Below are positions 37,401 through 45,987 of a stretch of 64,000 nucleotides of DNA, piece by piece; the first letter of the stretch is position 1; each line of letters opens with the position of its first letter. Origin of the DNA: SIG455 sp045589495. Lineage in GTDB: Bacteria; Bacillota; Clostridia; UMGS1810. The stretch is taken from positions 79,529 through 143,528 of the forward strand of contig JAZNPF010000038.1 in NCBI GenBank assembly GCA_045589495.1, read 5' to 3'. Under the pieces are notes generated by a model. It saw only the letters and a list, made by a program, of their open reading frames with translations, was not told the DNA's origin and ran no database searches. The position numbers were made by a program, and so were the translations under genes.

Positions 37401-37887
37401 CGAAGACCAGACTGTGCGCTTGTGCGGAATGATAGCATCTCGTCAAGACCGCAGAACGAAAAAAGGTTCTGTGATGTCAACTCTGGTTTTAGAGGATTTA
37501 TATGCTTCTGCAGATGTTCTTGTTTTTTCAAATACGCTTATTCGTCTTAACGATGTGCTTGCAGAAGGAAGCGCGGTTTGTATTGATGCAACAGTAACCA
37601 GGGAAGATGACGGAAAAACTGTTTTGATTCTTAAAGAGGCGTACTCTTTAACAGAACTCAAAATTCCAAAACCGGAAAAACTTTTTGTTAAAGTAAAAGA
37701 TAGAGAGTACCTTGACGCTGTTTTGGATATTACAACCAAACACAAAGGTGCTACACCCCTGTGTATATATTTTTCCGACACGGGTGATATGATAAAATCC
37801 GATGATTCAAAGGGTGTTGAACTTACAAATCAACTTATAAGTGAACTTATATGTGCCTTTGGAGATTCGTCTGTTGCCGTAAAGTAA
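34489..37887 (+). CDS. dnaE: DNA polymerase III subunit alpha, DnaE type
   Basis: This replicative polymerase of the DnaE type has 1132 residues. It has an N-terminal PHP domain (HLHVHTEYSLLDG, about residues 5-17), polymerase palm motifs GPGRGSAAGS and PDIDIDF (catalytic Asp pair, about 395-401), a C-terminal helix-hairpin-helix region and an OB fold beginning near VRLCGMIAS. It starts at GTG. In Firmicutes DnaE works beside PolC, which is not in the window. No clear terminator follows before the pfkA promoter. Confidence 0.97.
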   Translation: MTGFTHLHVHTEYSLLDGAAGIEKLVARTAECGFESLAITDHGTMYGVIDFYLAAKKHGIKPIIGCEVYTAPKSRFDKDNDDKYYHLVLLAKNEQGYRNIMALSSLGFIDGYYYKPRVDYELLQKYSEGIVALSACLRGEIPSALLKGETAKAESIAKKLQSIYGEGNFYIEIQNHGLDDERNVLPMLAELSRKLDIPMVCTNDVHYVDKSDAFQQDVLTCIQTGKKIYDTDRLKFTADEFYLKTAEEMSSLFLQYPEAVENTQKVSDMCNLELDFDKMFLPEFKSHVDMDNKEYLKRLCIDGARKKYGELNDEIINRLKYELETIDNMGYTDYFLIVWDFVRYARDNGIIVGPGRGSAAGSLVSYTLNITQVDPIKFGLIFERFLNPERITMPDIDIDFCYLRRDEVIDYVREKYGMLNVANIGTFGTLAARAAIRDVGRVMDVPLPEVDKTSKLVPRAINMTIKTALEKSPQLYDMYKSSDTIRKLIDTAVSLEGFPRNVSTHASGVVISDKNLFNYIPVQTGDKGLLTQYPMNILEKLGLLKVDFLGLRNLTIIHDAVELIENTTGEKIDIESVPLDDKETYELISRGETDGVFQLESRGMQSFLRRMKPDKFEDIIMAISMYRPGPMDQIPMYISVREDPSKIRYKHELLKPILEETSGMIVYQEQVMRIVSSLAGYSSGRADLVRRAMAKKKHDVMEKERSVFVTGCANKGIDIKTAEEIFDELMAFANYAFNKSHAAAYSYIAYRTAYLKCHYPAQFLAALLKNLMDGTGSKLPRYISDFSKYSVAILPPDINRSMADFSVEDNNIRFPLSSVKGVGITLAEKIVSERRKSGAFLTFENFLQRMAYHDINKRNVDSLIKSGAFDNLYSNRRVLCLNCEKLTEYYAQKAKGESIGQMSWFDEIATADASSGLNFEDEHDFVPSTRLNYEKEATGLYLSGHPLDRFRLVMKILQKTGIYEVVESENNEDQTVRLCGMIASRQDRRTKKGSVMSTLVLEDLYASADVLVFSNTLIRLNDVLAEGSAVCIDATVTREDDGKTVLILKEAYSLTELKIPKPEKLFVKVKDREYLDAVLDITTKHKGATPLCIYFSDTGDMIKSDDSKGVELTNQLISELICAFGDSSVAVK

Positions 37888-37930
37888 TAAAATTTTGCAT
37901 ATATAATGTAATAATTATTGAAAATTACTA

Positions 37931-37959
37931 TTGATTTTTGTCATATATTAGGATAATAT
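37931..37959 (+). promoter_or_regulatory. Sigma-A promoter of the pfkA-pyk unit
   Basis: TTGATT (37931-37936) and TAATAT (37954-37959) are 17 bp apart. A short GGGCT/AGCCC hairpin follows in the 5' leader. Confidence 0.65.
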
Positions 37960-38020
37960 AGTATGGGGCTTTGTTTAGCCCTGTTTGATGTGCAAAGACA
38001 TAAAAGAAATGGAGATTTAT

Positions 38021-38218
38021 ATGTGGACAGTTGTATACATGGCTCAAAGTGCTGAAATTGCTTTGAGTGTGCAGCAATTACTGGAAAAGAACAGTATCAT
38101 TGTTAAGATGCGTTCAATAAGCGGTGAAGACAATACGTCTTGCGATTGCTGCGAACTGCTTGTGCCGGAATCTGAGGTACAGCAGGCCCTTTCACTTATT
38201 ATAGATGCAGATTTTTAA
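38021..38218 (+). CDS. Small protein of unknown function upstream of pfkA
   Basis: This 65-residue protein starts MWTVVYMAQSAEIAL. The ATG at 38021 has GGAG 6 bp upstream; a longer frame starting at 37985 lacks one. It looks like a short alpha/beta domain with a Cys-rich CDCC at about residues 46-49, resembling small ferredoxin-like 'signal-transducing' proteins (DUF2007-like). Similar small genes stand before pfkA in Clostridia as far as I recall. Some databases carry misleading names for them. No function can be assigned. Confidence 0.7.
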   Translation: MWTVVYMAQSAEIALSVQQLLEKNSIIVKMRSISGEDNTSCDCCELLVPESEVQQALSLIIDADF

Positions 38219-38242
38219 ACATTATATACGGAGGACATAAAA

Positions 38243-39211
38243 ATGAGTAAAACAAAAACAATTGGTATTCTTACAAGCGGTGGTGATGCACCGGGTATGA
38301 ACGCTGCAATCCGTGCCGTTACAAGATGTGCGTTGAGTTATGACATGAAAGTTCTTGGTATCCAGAGAGGTTACAGAGGACTTTTGAATGGCGAAATCAA
38401 TAAAATGACCGCACGTGACGTGTCTGATATTATCCAGAGAGGCGGTACTGTTTTGCAGACTGCACGTTGTAAGGAATTTACAACACCTGAAGGAGTGAAA
38501 AGAGCAGCCGATATGGCATCTCTTTATGGCATGGATGCACTTGTTGTTATTGGTGGTGATGGCTCTTTCCGAGGTGCACGTGACCTTTCTAATGCAGGAG
38601 TGCCTGTAATCGGTATCCCCGCAACAATTGATAATGATATCGGGTGCAGCGACTATACACTCGGTTATGACACTGCCATGAACACTGCTATGGACGCTAT
38701 CGATAAAATCAGAGATACCGCTACCAGCCACGAAAGATGTAATCTTATTGAGGTTATGGGAAGATCTGCAGGTTATATCGCTCTCAACGTTGCAGTTGCA
38801 AGCGGTGCGGAAAAACTTCTCATTCCTGAAAGAGATTATGACCTTGATGATATTATCCGCAGTATTATTGACGGAAGAAACCGTGGTAAAAAGCACTATA
38901 TTGTAATAGTTGCAGAGGGCATCGGCGGTTCAACTGAAATGGCGAAAATCATTGAAGAGAAAACAGGTATGGAAACACGTGCAACAATTCTCGGTCACAT
39001 GCAAAGAGGCGGTTCCCCGTCACTGCGTGACAGAGTTATGGCAAGCAGAATGGGTTACCATGCAATAGAACTTATTAACGAAGGTATCGGAAATCGTGTT
39101 GTGGTTACCAAAAACGGTGCGGTTACTGATATAGATATTACAGAAGCACTTAATATGACCAAAATAATTGACGATAAAGCACTCGATATGGCGGCCAGAC
39201 TTTCTATATAA
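38243..39211 (+). CDS. pfkA: ATP-dependent 6-phosphofructokinase
   Basis: This allosteric glycolytic enzyme (322 residues) phosphorylates fructose 6-phosphate with ATP. It has GILTSGGDAPGMNAA at the N-terminus, GGDGSFRGA (ATP-type loop, about residues 103-111) and PATIDNDI (about 125-132), with no Lys at the PPi-type position. EVMGRSAGYIA and the MQRGGSP motif complete the family set. It is followed 27 bp later by pyk, the usual Firmicutes pair. Confidence 0.97.
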   Translation: MSKTKTIGILTSGGDAPGMNAAIRAVTRCALSYDMKVLGIQRGYRGLLNGEINKMTARDVSDIIQRGGTVLQTARCKEFTTPEGVKRAADMASLYGMDALVVIGGDGSFRGARDLSNAGVPVIGIPATIDNDIGCSDYTLGYDTAMNTAMDAIDKIRDTATSHERCNLIEVMGRSAGYIALNVAVASGAEKLLIPERDYDLDDIIRSIIDGRNRGKKHYIVIVAEGIGGSTEMAKIIEEKTGMETRATILGHMQRGGSPSLRDRVMASRMGYHAIELINEGIGNRVVVTKNGAVTDIDITEALNMTKIIDDKALDMAARLSI

Positions 39212-39238
39212 TTCCAATTGAAAGAGTGATTTTTTTAA

Positions 39239-40993
39239 ATGCGTAAAACAAAAATAGTATGTACTTTGGGACCTGCAACAAACGATCTTGAAGTGCTTAA
39301 ACAACTTATGATCAACGGAATGAATGTGGCACGTATAAACTTTTCGCACGGTGACCACACGGAACACGCAAAACGTATCAGCGAGTTTAAAAAACTCCGT
39401 AAAGAACTTGATCTTCCTATAGCATTGTTGCTAGACACAAAAGGTCCTGAAATCAGAATACAAGATTTTACGGACGGCAGTGCGGTTTTAAAAAACGGTG
39501 ATACGTTCACTTTGACTACAGATGATGTTGAGGGTAACAATGAAAAAGTATCTGTCACATACGCAAAACTGCCCAATGAACTTTCAACCGGCACGAAGAT
39601 TTTGATTGATGACGGTCTTATAGAACTTTCCGTAAAAGAAATTTCCGGAAACAATATTATATGTAAAGTAATAAACGGCGGAACACTCTCGAATAAAAAA
39701 AGCATCAATATCCCTGGAGTTTCCATCAAAATGCCGTATATGAGCGAAAAGGACAAGGCAGATATTATCTTTGGTATCAAACAGAATGTTGATTATATAG
39801 CGGCATCGTTTGTCCGTAATGCTTACGATGTAATGGAAATACGCAAAATTTTAGATGAAAACAACGGTCATGACATACAGATAATTGCCAAGATTGAAAA
39901 CCATGAGGGTGTAGACAATATTGATGATATTATCCGTGTCAGTGAGGGTATAATGGTTGCCCGTGGTGATATGGGTGTTGAAATTCCGTTTGAGGATTTA
40001 CCCTCTATACAGAAAATGCTCATAAAAAAATGCTATAAAGCAGGTAAAAAAGTTATTACTGCTACACAGATGCTGGATTCTATGATAAGAAATCCGCGAC
40101 CTACAAGAGCAGAAACAACTGATATTGCAAATGCGGTTTTTGACGGTACAAGTGCACTTATGCTTTCCGGTGAAACGGCTGTCGGAAAATTCCCCGTTGA
40201 AAGTTTAAAAGCCATGGCAAAAATTGCTGAAAAAACCGAAGAAAGTATTGACTATCAGGCAAATTTCCGTATGCAGGCTGTTAATTCTACACCGAATATA
40301 ACAAACGCAATCTCTCATGCAACGTGTACCACTGCAATAGACCTTGGGGCAACTGCTATTATAACAGTTACAAAATCAGGCGATACGGCACGTATGATTT
40401 CAAGTTACCGTCCGCCGTGCCCGATTGTAGGTACTACAACAGAGAAGAAAGTGTATTATCAACTGGCAATGTCCTGGGGCGTTGTACCTGTGATGAGTCA
40501 GGAACAGGATTCAACAGATGATTTATTTGAACACGCAGTTGACTGCGCTCTTAAAACAGGATGTGTTAAAAACGGAGATTTAGTTGTTATTACCGGTGGT
40601 ATTCCCGTTGGTGTAAGCGGAACTACAAACACTTTAAAAGCCCACCTTGTAGGGCACGTGCTTGTAGAGGGAAAATCCGTTACTGGTAAATCTGTTTCCG
40701 CACCTTTGTGTGTTGCTCATTCTGCAGAGGAGGCTATACACAATTTCAACGATGGAGATATTCTGGTTATTGACCAGACTTGTAATGAATTGGTACCAAT
40801 TTTGAAAAAAGCATCAGGAATTATAACGGAAAGCGAGGGGTTGGCAACTCATGCCGCAATAGTGGGTATGACGCTTGATATTCCCGTTATAACCGGTGCC
40901 AAGAATGCTGTTAAAATACTCAAAAGCGGTACGGTTGTTACGATTGACGGTCACCGCGGTCTTGTATACAGCGGTGTCACAAAGATAATTTAA
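39239..40993 (+). CDS. pyk: Pyruvate kinase with C-terminal PEP-utiliser-like domain
   Basis: Pyruvate kinase makes pyruvate and ATP from PEP. Its 584 residues include the barrel (KIVCTLGPAT, NFSHGDH, IAKIENHEGV, ARGDMGVEIP, MLDSMIRNPRPTRAE) and the regulatory C domain. An extra region of about 110 residues is related to the phosphohistidine domain of PEP-utilising enzymes (SEGLATHAAIVG, IPVITGAKNA). That addition is common in Bacilli and Clostridia. It follows pfkA in one unit. Confidence 0.97.
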   Translation: MRKTKIVCTLGPATNDLEVLKQLMINGMNVARINFSHGDHTEHAKRISEFKKLRKELDLPIALLLDTKGPEIRIQDFTDGSAVLKNGDTFTLTTDDVEGNNEKVSVTYAKLPNELSTGTKILIDDGLIELSVKEISGNNIICKVINGGTLSNKKSINIPGVSIKMPYMSEKDKADIIFGIKQNVDYIAASFVRNAYDVMEIRKILDENNGHDIQIIAKIENHEGVDNIDDIIRVSEGIMVARGDMGVEIPFEDLPSIQKMLIKKCYKAGKKVITATQMLDSMIRNPRPTRAETTDIANAVFDGTSALMLSGETAVGKFPVESLKAMAKIAEKTEESIDYQANFRMQAVNSTPNITNAISHATCTTAIDLGATAIITVTKSGDTARMISSYRPPCPIVGTTTEKKVYYQLAMSWGVVPVMSQEQDSTDDLFEHAVDCALKTGCVKNGDLVVITGGIPVGVSGTTNTLKAHLVGHVLVEGKSVTGKSVSAPLCVAHSAEEAIHNFNDGDILVIDQTCNELVPILKKASGIITESEGLATHAAIVGMTLDIPVITGAKNAVKILKSGTVVTIDGHRGLVYSGVTKII

Positions 40994-41006
40994 AGGATTG
41001 ATAAAA

Positions 41007-41183
41007 ATGAAAATATTATCATTTGCACTTCTTGTTATCGGTGCAGTTACAGCATACGGTGCAAAATTCTTTTTGGACAAGTTTTATAAAAAAGAATACA
41101 GTGAAAAAGAGATAGGGATTTTAAAATCCGCAGGACTTTTTACAGCACTTGCAGGTGCGATAATAATATTTACTATAAAATAA
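41007..41183 (+). CDS. Small two-helix membrane protein
   Basis: This 58-residue protein is mostly two hydrophobic segments (about residues 2-22 and 38-56) joined by a charged linker rich in Lys and Glu. The ATG at 41007 follows AAAGG by 10 bp. A TTG at 40998 is too near that site. It lies 13 bp after pyk and 15 bp before valS in the same direction, so it is probably translated. I do not recognise a family. Confidence 0.55.
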   Translation: MKILSFALLVIGAVTAYGAKFFLDKFYKKEYSEKEIGILKSAGLFTALAGAIIIFTIK

Positions 41184-41198
41184 AAGGGGAAAGTGAAA

Positions 41199-43844
41199 AT
41201 GTGCAACAAATGCAGTAAAGAACTTCCAAAAAATTATAATCCTGCCGAGGCGGAGGAAAGGATATATAAAAACTGGGTTGAAAAGGGCTATTTCAAACCA
41301 TCTGATGACCGCACCAAGAAACCCTTTACAATTGTTATTCCGCCACCTAACGTAACAGGTCAACTTCACATGGGACACGCTCTTGATGAAACACTTCAGG
41401 ACGTTTTAATCCGTTATAAGAGAATGGCGGGTTTCAATGCTTTGTGGATTCCGGGTACTGACCACGCAGGTATTGCAACACAGATTAAAGTTGAGGAAAA
41501 TCTGCGTAAAGAAGAAGGTCTTACACGCTATGACCTTGGCAGAGAGAAATTTCTGGAACGCGTATGGGATTGGAAAAATCAGTACGGTGACAGAATTGTT
41601 ACTCAACTTAAAAAATTAGGTACTTCTTGTGACTGGTCCAGAGAAAGATTTACCATGGACGAGGGCTGTTCAAAAGCAGTTAAAGAAGTATTTGTTAATC
41701 TTTATGAAAAAGATTTGATTTATCAGGGCAGCAGAATCATTAACTGGTGTCCGAACTGTACTACGGCACTTTCTGATGCAGAGGTAGAGTATGCAGAGCA
41801 GGAAGGACATTTCTGGCATATCAAATACCCAATAAAAGATAGTGACGGATATTTAACAATTGCCACAACACGTCCCGAAACATTGCTCGGTGATACTGCC
41901 GTTGCTGTACATCCCGATGATGAAAGATATACTGATTTAGTCGGAAAAATGCTTATTTTACCGCTTGTCGGCAGAGAAATTCCAATTATTGCCGATGAGT
42001 ATGTTGATAAAGATTTCGGTACAGGTGCCGTTAAGATTACACCAGCACACGACCCGAACGACTTTGAGGTTGGTTTAAGACATAATCTTGAACAGATTAA
42101 GGTGTTGAATGATGACGCCACAATCAACTCTTACGGCGGTAAATATGAGGGTATGGACCGCTACGAAGCACGCAAACAGATGGTTGCAGATTTAGAGGAG
42201 CAGGGTTATCTTATCAAAGTTGAACCGCACACACATAATGTCGGACAATGTTACCGTTGTTCAACCACAGTTGAACCTATAACAAGTAAGCAGTGGTTTG
42301 TTAAAATGAAACCTCTGGCAGAAAAGGCTATCGAGGTTGTTAAAGACGGAACAGTTAAATTTGTTCCCGACAGATTTTCTAAAACATATCTTAACTGGAT
42401 GGAAAATGTACATGACTGGTGTATTTCCCGTCAACTCTGGTGGGGACACAGAATCCCTGCTTATTACTGTGAAGACTGCGGTGAAACAACAGTATCCAAA
42501 ACAAATATTACGGCTTGTCCCAAGTGCGGTGGTAAAGTAAAACAGGACCCCGATGTACTTGATACATGGTTCAGTTCTGCACTCTGGCCGTTTTCAACAC
42601 TCGGCTGGCCGGACAAAAATGACGATCTGGATTATTTCTATCCTACAAGTGTACTTGTTACCGGTTATGACATAATCTTCTTCTGGGTTTCAAGAATGAT
42701 TTTCTCTGCACTTGAACATACCGGTAAAGAACCTTTTGAACACGTGTTCATTCACGGACTTGTACGTGACAGTAAGGGAAGAAAAATGAGTAAATCATTA
42801 GGTAACGGTATCGATCCGATTGAGGTTATTAACCAGTATGGTGCCGACGCTTTAAGATTTACACTTGCTACAGGTAACACGCCTGGTAACGATATGCGTT
42901 ATTATGATGAGCGTGTGGAAGCAAGCAGAAACTTTGCAAACAAAATCTGGAATGCATCAAGATTTTTGATGATGAATTTAAATATCGACAAAGTAGAACT
43001 TCCTTCAAACGATAAACTTGCTTTGGAAGATAAATGGATACTTTCAAAACTTAATAAACTTGTAGCGGAAGTAACTGCAAATCTTGATAAATTTGAACTT
43101 GGTATTGCAGTATCAAAACTTTATGGTTTCTTCTGGGATGATTACTGTGACTGGTACATTGAACTTGTTAAACCACGTTTGTACGATGGTTCTGACGAAA
43201 GCAACAAAACTGCACAACAGGTACTTGCGTATGTACTTATCAATTCACTCAAACTTCTGCATCCGTTTATGCCGTTTATAACAGAAGAAATATTCTCGTT
43301 CCTGCCTCACGGTGAGGAAAGCATCGTAATTTCAAAATGGCCTGAATACATTGAAAGTCTTGTTTTTGAAGAAGACGAAAAACGTATGGGTGTTGTAATG
43401 GGTGCAATCCGCGGAGTAAGAAATCTGCGTACACAGATGAACGTACCACCATCAAAAAGAGCACGTATTACTATCGTGACCGATGATACATCGCTTTTTG
43501 CAGGTACAGAAAAATACTTTGAAAAACTTGCAGGCGCAAGCGAAACTGTTATTGCATCTGATATGACCGGTATTGACGAAAATGCCGTTAATACAGTTGT
43601 TGAAGGTGCTACGGTTTACATTCCTCTTGATGACCTTGTAGACCGTGAAAAAGAAGTTGAACGTCTTACAAAAGAGCAGGCAACTTTGGTTTCTGAAATC
43701 AAACGTGCCGAGGGTAAATTGAATAATGCCGGCTTCGTTGATAAAGCACCTGAAAAAGTTGTTAACGAAGAACGTGAAAAACTTGCAAAGTATAAAGATA
43801 TGCTTGCAAAAGTCGAGGAGAGTTTGGCAAAACTGAAAGGATGA
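41199..43844 (+). CDS. valS: Valyl-tRNA synthetase
   Basis: This class I synthetase (about 881 residues) charges tRNA-Val. It has PNVTGQLHMGHALD (HMGH motif, about residues 50-60), the editing domain with TTRPETLLGDTA, WCISRQLWWGH, KMSKSLGNGIDP (about 529-540), and a C-terminal coiled coil from about residue 815. The ATG at 41199 is preferred over a GTG at 41193 because of its spacing from AGGGG. An extra cysteine-rich start (MCNKCSKE) precedes the usual N-terminus. No T-box leader is present. Confidence 0.97.
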   Translation: MCNKCSKELPKNYNPAEAEERIYKNWVEKGYFKPSDDRTKKPFTIVIPPPNVTGQLHMGHALDETLQDVLIRYKRMAGFNALWIPGTDHAGIATQIKVEENLRKEEGLTRYDLGREKFLERVWDWKNQYGDRIVTQLKKLGTSCDWSRERFTMDEGCSKAVKEVFVNLYEKDLIYQGSRIINWCPNCTTALSDAEVEYAEQEGHFWHIKYPIKDSDGYLTIATTRPETLLGDTAVAVHPDDERYTDLVGKMLILPLVGREIPIIADEYVDKDFGTGAVKITPAHDPNDFEVGLRHNLEQIKVLNDDATINSYGGKYEGMDRYEARKQMVADLEEQGYLIKVEPHTHNVGQCYRCSTTVEPITSKQWFVKMKPLAEKAIEVVKDGTVKFVPDRFSKTYLNWMENVHDWCISRQLWWGHRIPAYYCEDCGETTVSKTNITACPKCGGKVKQDPDVLDTWFSSALWPFSTLGWPDKNDDLDYFYPTSVLVTGYDIIFFWVSRMIFSALEHTGKEPFEHVFIHGLVRDSKGRKMSKSLGNGIDPIEVINQYGADALRFTLATGNTPGNDMRYYDERVEASRNFANKIWNASRFLMMNLNIDKVELPSNDKLALEDKWILSKLNKLVAEVTANLDKFELGIAVSKLYGFFWDDYCDWYIELVKPRLYDGSDESNKTAQQVLAYVLINSLKLLHPFMPFITEEIFSFLPHGEESIVISKWPEYIESLVFEEDEKRMGVVMGAIRGVRNLRTQMNVPPSKRARITIVTDDTSLFAGTEKYFEKLAGASETVIASDMTGIDENAVNTVVEGATVYIPLDDLVDREKEVERLTKEQATLVSEIKRAEGKLNNAGFVDKAPEKVVNEEREKLAKYKDMLAKVEESLAKLKG

Positions 43845-43848
43845 TAGA

Positions 43849-45120
43849 ATGAACGCGGTAGATTATATTCATTCTCTCAAAACTTTCGGTAAAAAAGCCG
43901 GACTGAAAAATATAGAGGCACTCCTTAACGAAGTTGGGAATCCGCATCTGGATATGAATTATATTCATGTTGCGGGAACTAACGGCAAAGGTTCTGTGTC
44001 ATCTATGATAAACAGCATTTTAATTGCTGACAGCAAAAAGGTGGGGTTATTTACCTCACCTTTTATTGAATATTTTAATGAGAGAATAAGGATAAATAAT
44101 GTTCCTATACCCGATATTGAACTTGAACGTATTACGGGACGTATAAAACCTATAGTGGAAAAACTGGCAAAAGACGGGATTTGTTGCACTGTTTTTGACG
44201 TTATATGTGCAATAGGTTTTATATGGTTCAAAGAACAGGAATGTGATATTGTTGTGCTTGAAGTCGGTCTTGGCGGACGTTTTGATGCTACAAACATTAT
44301 CTCAAATCCGTTATGCACGGTTATATGTGCAATCGGATATGACCATATACAATATCTTGGGAACACATTAGAGGAAATTGCTTTTGAAAAATGCGGAACA
44401 ATAAAGCGGAATTGTCCGGTTGTGTCGTATCCGTTGCAAGAAGAGAGTGTAGTAAATGTTATAAAGAAAAACTGCATTGATAAAAGCACGTCTGTTGCAG
44501 TTCCTGATGTAAATAAACTTAACATCATAAAATGTGATATAAACGGTTCTGAGTTTGAATATTGCGGACATGAATATCGTTTAAACCTTGTGGGTGAGTA
44601 TCAGATTTATAATGCTTTGTGCGCTGTTGAAACTGCAATAATGTGCGGTGTAGGGTATGATAAAATCCAAAAAGGGCTTGAAGAAGCAAAATGGAAATGC
44701 CGGTTTGAAGTTTTTGATATTGACGGAAAAACAGTTGTTATTGACGGTGCACACAATTCGCATGGTATAAGTGCATTTTTACGTTCGGCACAAAAATTTT
44801 TTGCAGGCAAAAAAGTACACTATATATTTGGAATACTGAACGAAAAAGATATTTACAGAGCGTGTGATGTTATTTCCGGTGTAAACGGCGCAATAACAGT
44901 TACATCTGTTCCTTCGGAACGGTGTATAAATCCCGAAGAAGTTTATGAACTTATATCAAAAAAACATACCGACACAGTTTATAAACAAAATAATACAGAT
45001 GCACTTGAATATGCTTTGCAGAGCGATTGTGAAGTCGTTTGTATTCTCGGTTCACTGTATATGGCGGGCGAAATGCGGAAGATTGTCGAAAAGTTTTCAC
45101 GTTTCGACAAAACTATATAA
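43849..45120 (+). CDS. folC: Folylpolyglutamate/dihydrofolate synthase
   Basis: FolC adds glutamates to folates, and in many bacteria also makes dihydrofolate from dihydropteroate. The 423-residue product has the Mur-ligase-like ATP loop GTNGKGSVSSMI (about residues 43-54), SPFIEYFNERI, VLEVGLGGRFDATN and IDGAHNSHG. It follows valS by 4 bp, the usual valS-folC pair of Firmicutes. No terminator separates it from the spoIIA promoter. Confidence 0.96.
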   Translation: MNAVDYIHSLKTFGKKAGLKNIEALLNEVGNPHLDMNYIHVAGTNGKGSVSSMINSILIADSKKVGLFTSPFIEYFNERIRINNVPIPDIELERITGRIKPIVEKLAKDGICCTVFDVICAIGFIWFKEQECDIVVLEVGLGGRFDATNIISNPLCTVICAIGYDHIQYLGNTLEEIAFEKCGTIKRNCPVVSYPLQEESVVNVIKKNCIDKSTSVAVPDVNKLNIIKCDINGSEFEYCGHEYRLNLVGEYQIYNALCAVETAIMCGVGYDKIQKGLEEAKWKCRFEVFDIDGKTVVIDGAHNSHGISAFLRSAQKFFAGKKVHYIFGILNEKDIYRACDVISGVNGAITVTSVPSERCINPEEVYELISKKHTDTVYKQNNTDALEYALQSDCEVVCILGSLYMAGEMRKIVEKFSRFDKTI

Positions 45121-45130
45121 TTTTCATCAA

Positions 45131-45156
45131 AGGATTTTCCGTACAAGTATAGAATA
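45131..45156 (+). promoter_or_regulatory. Candidate sigma-H promoter of the spoIIA operon
   Basis: AAGGATTT with AGGATTT at 45131-45137 and GAAT at 45152-45155 are spaced by 14 bp. This fits the known sigma-H pattern (AGGAWWT then RnGAAT), which drives spoIIA in Bacillus subtilis. No sigma-A pair is evident here. Confidence 0.65.
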
Positions 45157-45190
45157 TTCCATATATTACCAATTTATAGGAGGGATATTC

Positions 45191-45526
45191 TTGCATATAA
45201 ATCTATTAAGTCAGCAAAACAAACTCTATGCTAAAATTATTGGCGAGTTGGATCATCATTGTGCTGCCGAAATTAAAGAGCAGATAGACAATAAAGTTAT
45301 CAGCGAAGGTATCAGTACGCTTGTTTTTGATTTGACTGCACTTACGTTTATGGACAGTTCAGGAATAGGCGTTATAATCGGAAGATACAAACTTATGAAA
45401 AGCCTTGGAGGACAGGTATATATTGTTTCTTCAAACAAAGCGGTGGACAAGTTGTTGTTTCTTTCGGGGATACCGGATATTATACAAGTAACCGATAACG
45501 TTGATGAGATTGACAAATTGGCATAG
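45191..45526 (+). CDS. spoIIAA: Anti-sigma-F factor antagonist SpoIIAA
   Basis: SpoIIAA is the STAS-domain protein that, when unphosphorylated, frees sigma-F from SpoIIAB in the forespore. The product has 111 residues. The start is the TTG at 45191, 6 bp after AGGAGGG. A longer open frame extends back over folC and must not be used. The regulatory serine lies in FMDSSGIGVI (about residues 54-63), the phosphorylation site for SpoIIAB. It is followed 11 bp later by spoIIAB. Confidence 0.94.
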   Translation: MHINLLSQQNKLYAKIIGELDHHCAAEIKEQIDNKVISEGISTLVFDLTALTFMDSSGIGVIIGRYKLMKSLGGQVYIVSSNKAVDKLLFLSGIPDIIQVTDNVDEIDKLA

Positions 45527-45537
45527 GAGGAAAAACG

Positions 45538-45969
45538 ATGGAAATTAAAAATAAAGTCAGTATAACATTTTTAAGCAAATCTGAAAATGAGGGGTTTGCA
45601 CGTCTTTGTGTGGCGGCTTTACTGTCGCAGGCGGACCCCACAATAGAAGAAATGGCTGATGTAAAAACCGCTGTTTCGGAGGCTGTAACAAATGCCATAG
45701 TTCACGGATATGGCGAAAAACGTGGCGATATACATATGGAATGTACGTTGGAGGATAAACTTATTACTGTTGTTATAAAAGATAACGGAAAAGGTATTCC
45801 TGATGTTGAGAAGGCAAGAGAACCGCTTTATACTACCAATCCTGAAATGGAACGGTCGGGAATGGGTTTTACCGTTATGGAAACTTTTATGGATTCTGTT
45901 GATGTGGAATCGATAGTTGGTATAGGAACTAAAGTCACTATGAAAAAACGCATAGGCTCACGGCTTTAA
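45538..45969 (+). CDS. spoIIAB: Anti-sigma-F factor / serine kinase SpoIIAB
   Basis: SpoIIAB binds and holds sigma-F and phosphorylates SpoIIAA. The 143-residue GHKL kinase has an N box EAVTNAIVHGYG (about residues 46-57), the G1 box DNGKGIP (about 82-88), and ERSGMGFTVM. It lies between spoIIAA and sigF in the fixed spoIIA order, with gaps of 11 and 18 bp. Confidence 0.96.
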   Translation: MEIKNKVSITFLSKSENEGFARLCVAALLSQADPTIEEMADVKTAVSEAVTNAIVHGYGEKRGDIHMECTLEDKLITVVIKDNGKGIPDVEKAREPLYTTNPEMERSGMGFTVMETFMDSVDVESIVGIGTKVTMKKRIGSRL

Positions 45970-45987
45970 GGCGGAGGCTGTGCAGAT

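Noticed and set aside
38222..38896. Long minus-strand frame opposite pfkA
   Set aside because: It is rich in Cys, His and Thr with no family match, has no ribosome-binding site, and lies wholly against a clear gene.
41184..41198. T-box leaders in front of valS, leuS or glyA
   Set aside because: The gaps are too short or lack the T-box sequence and specifier stem.
44945..45190. An open frame extending SpoIIAA upstream over the end of folC
   Set aside because: The added residues do not match the STAS family. A good ribosome-binding site precedes the TTG at 45191, and the extra part lies inside folC on the same strand.
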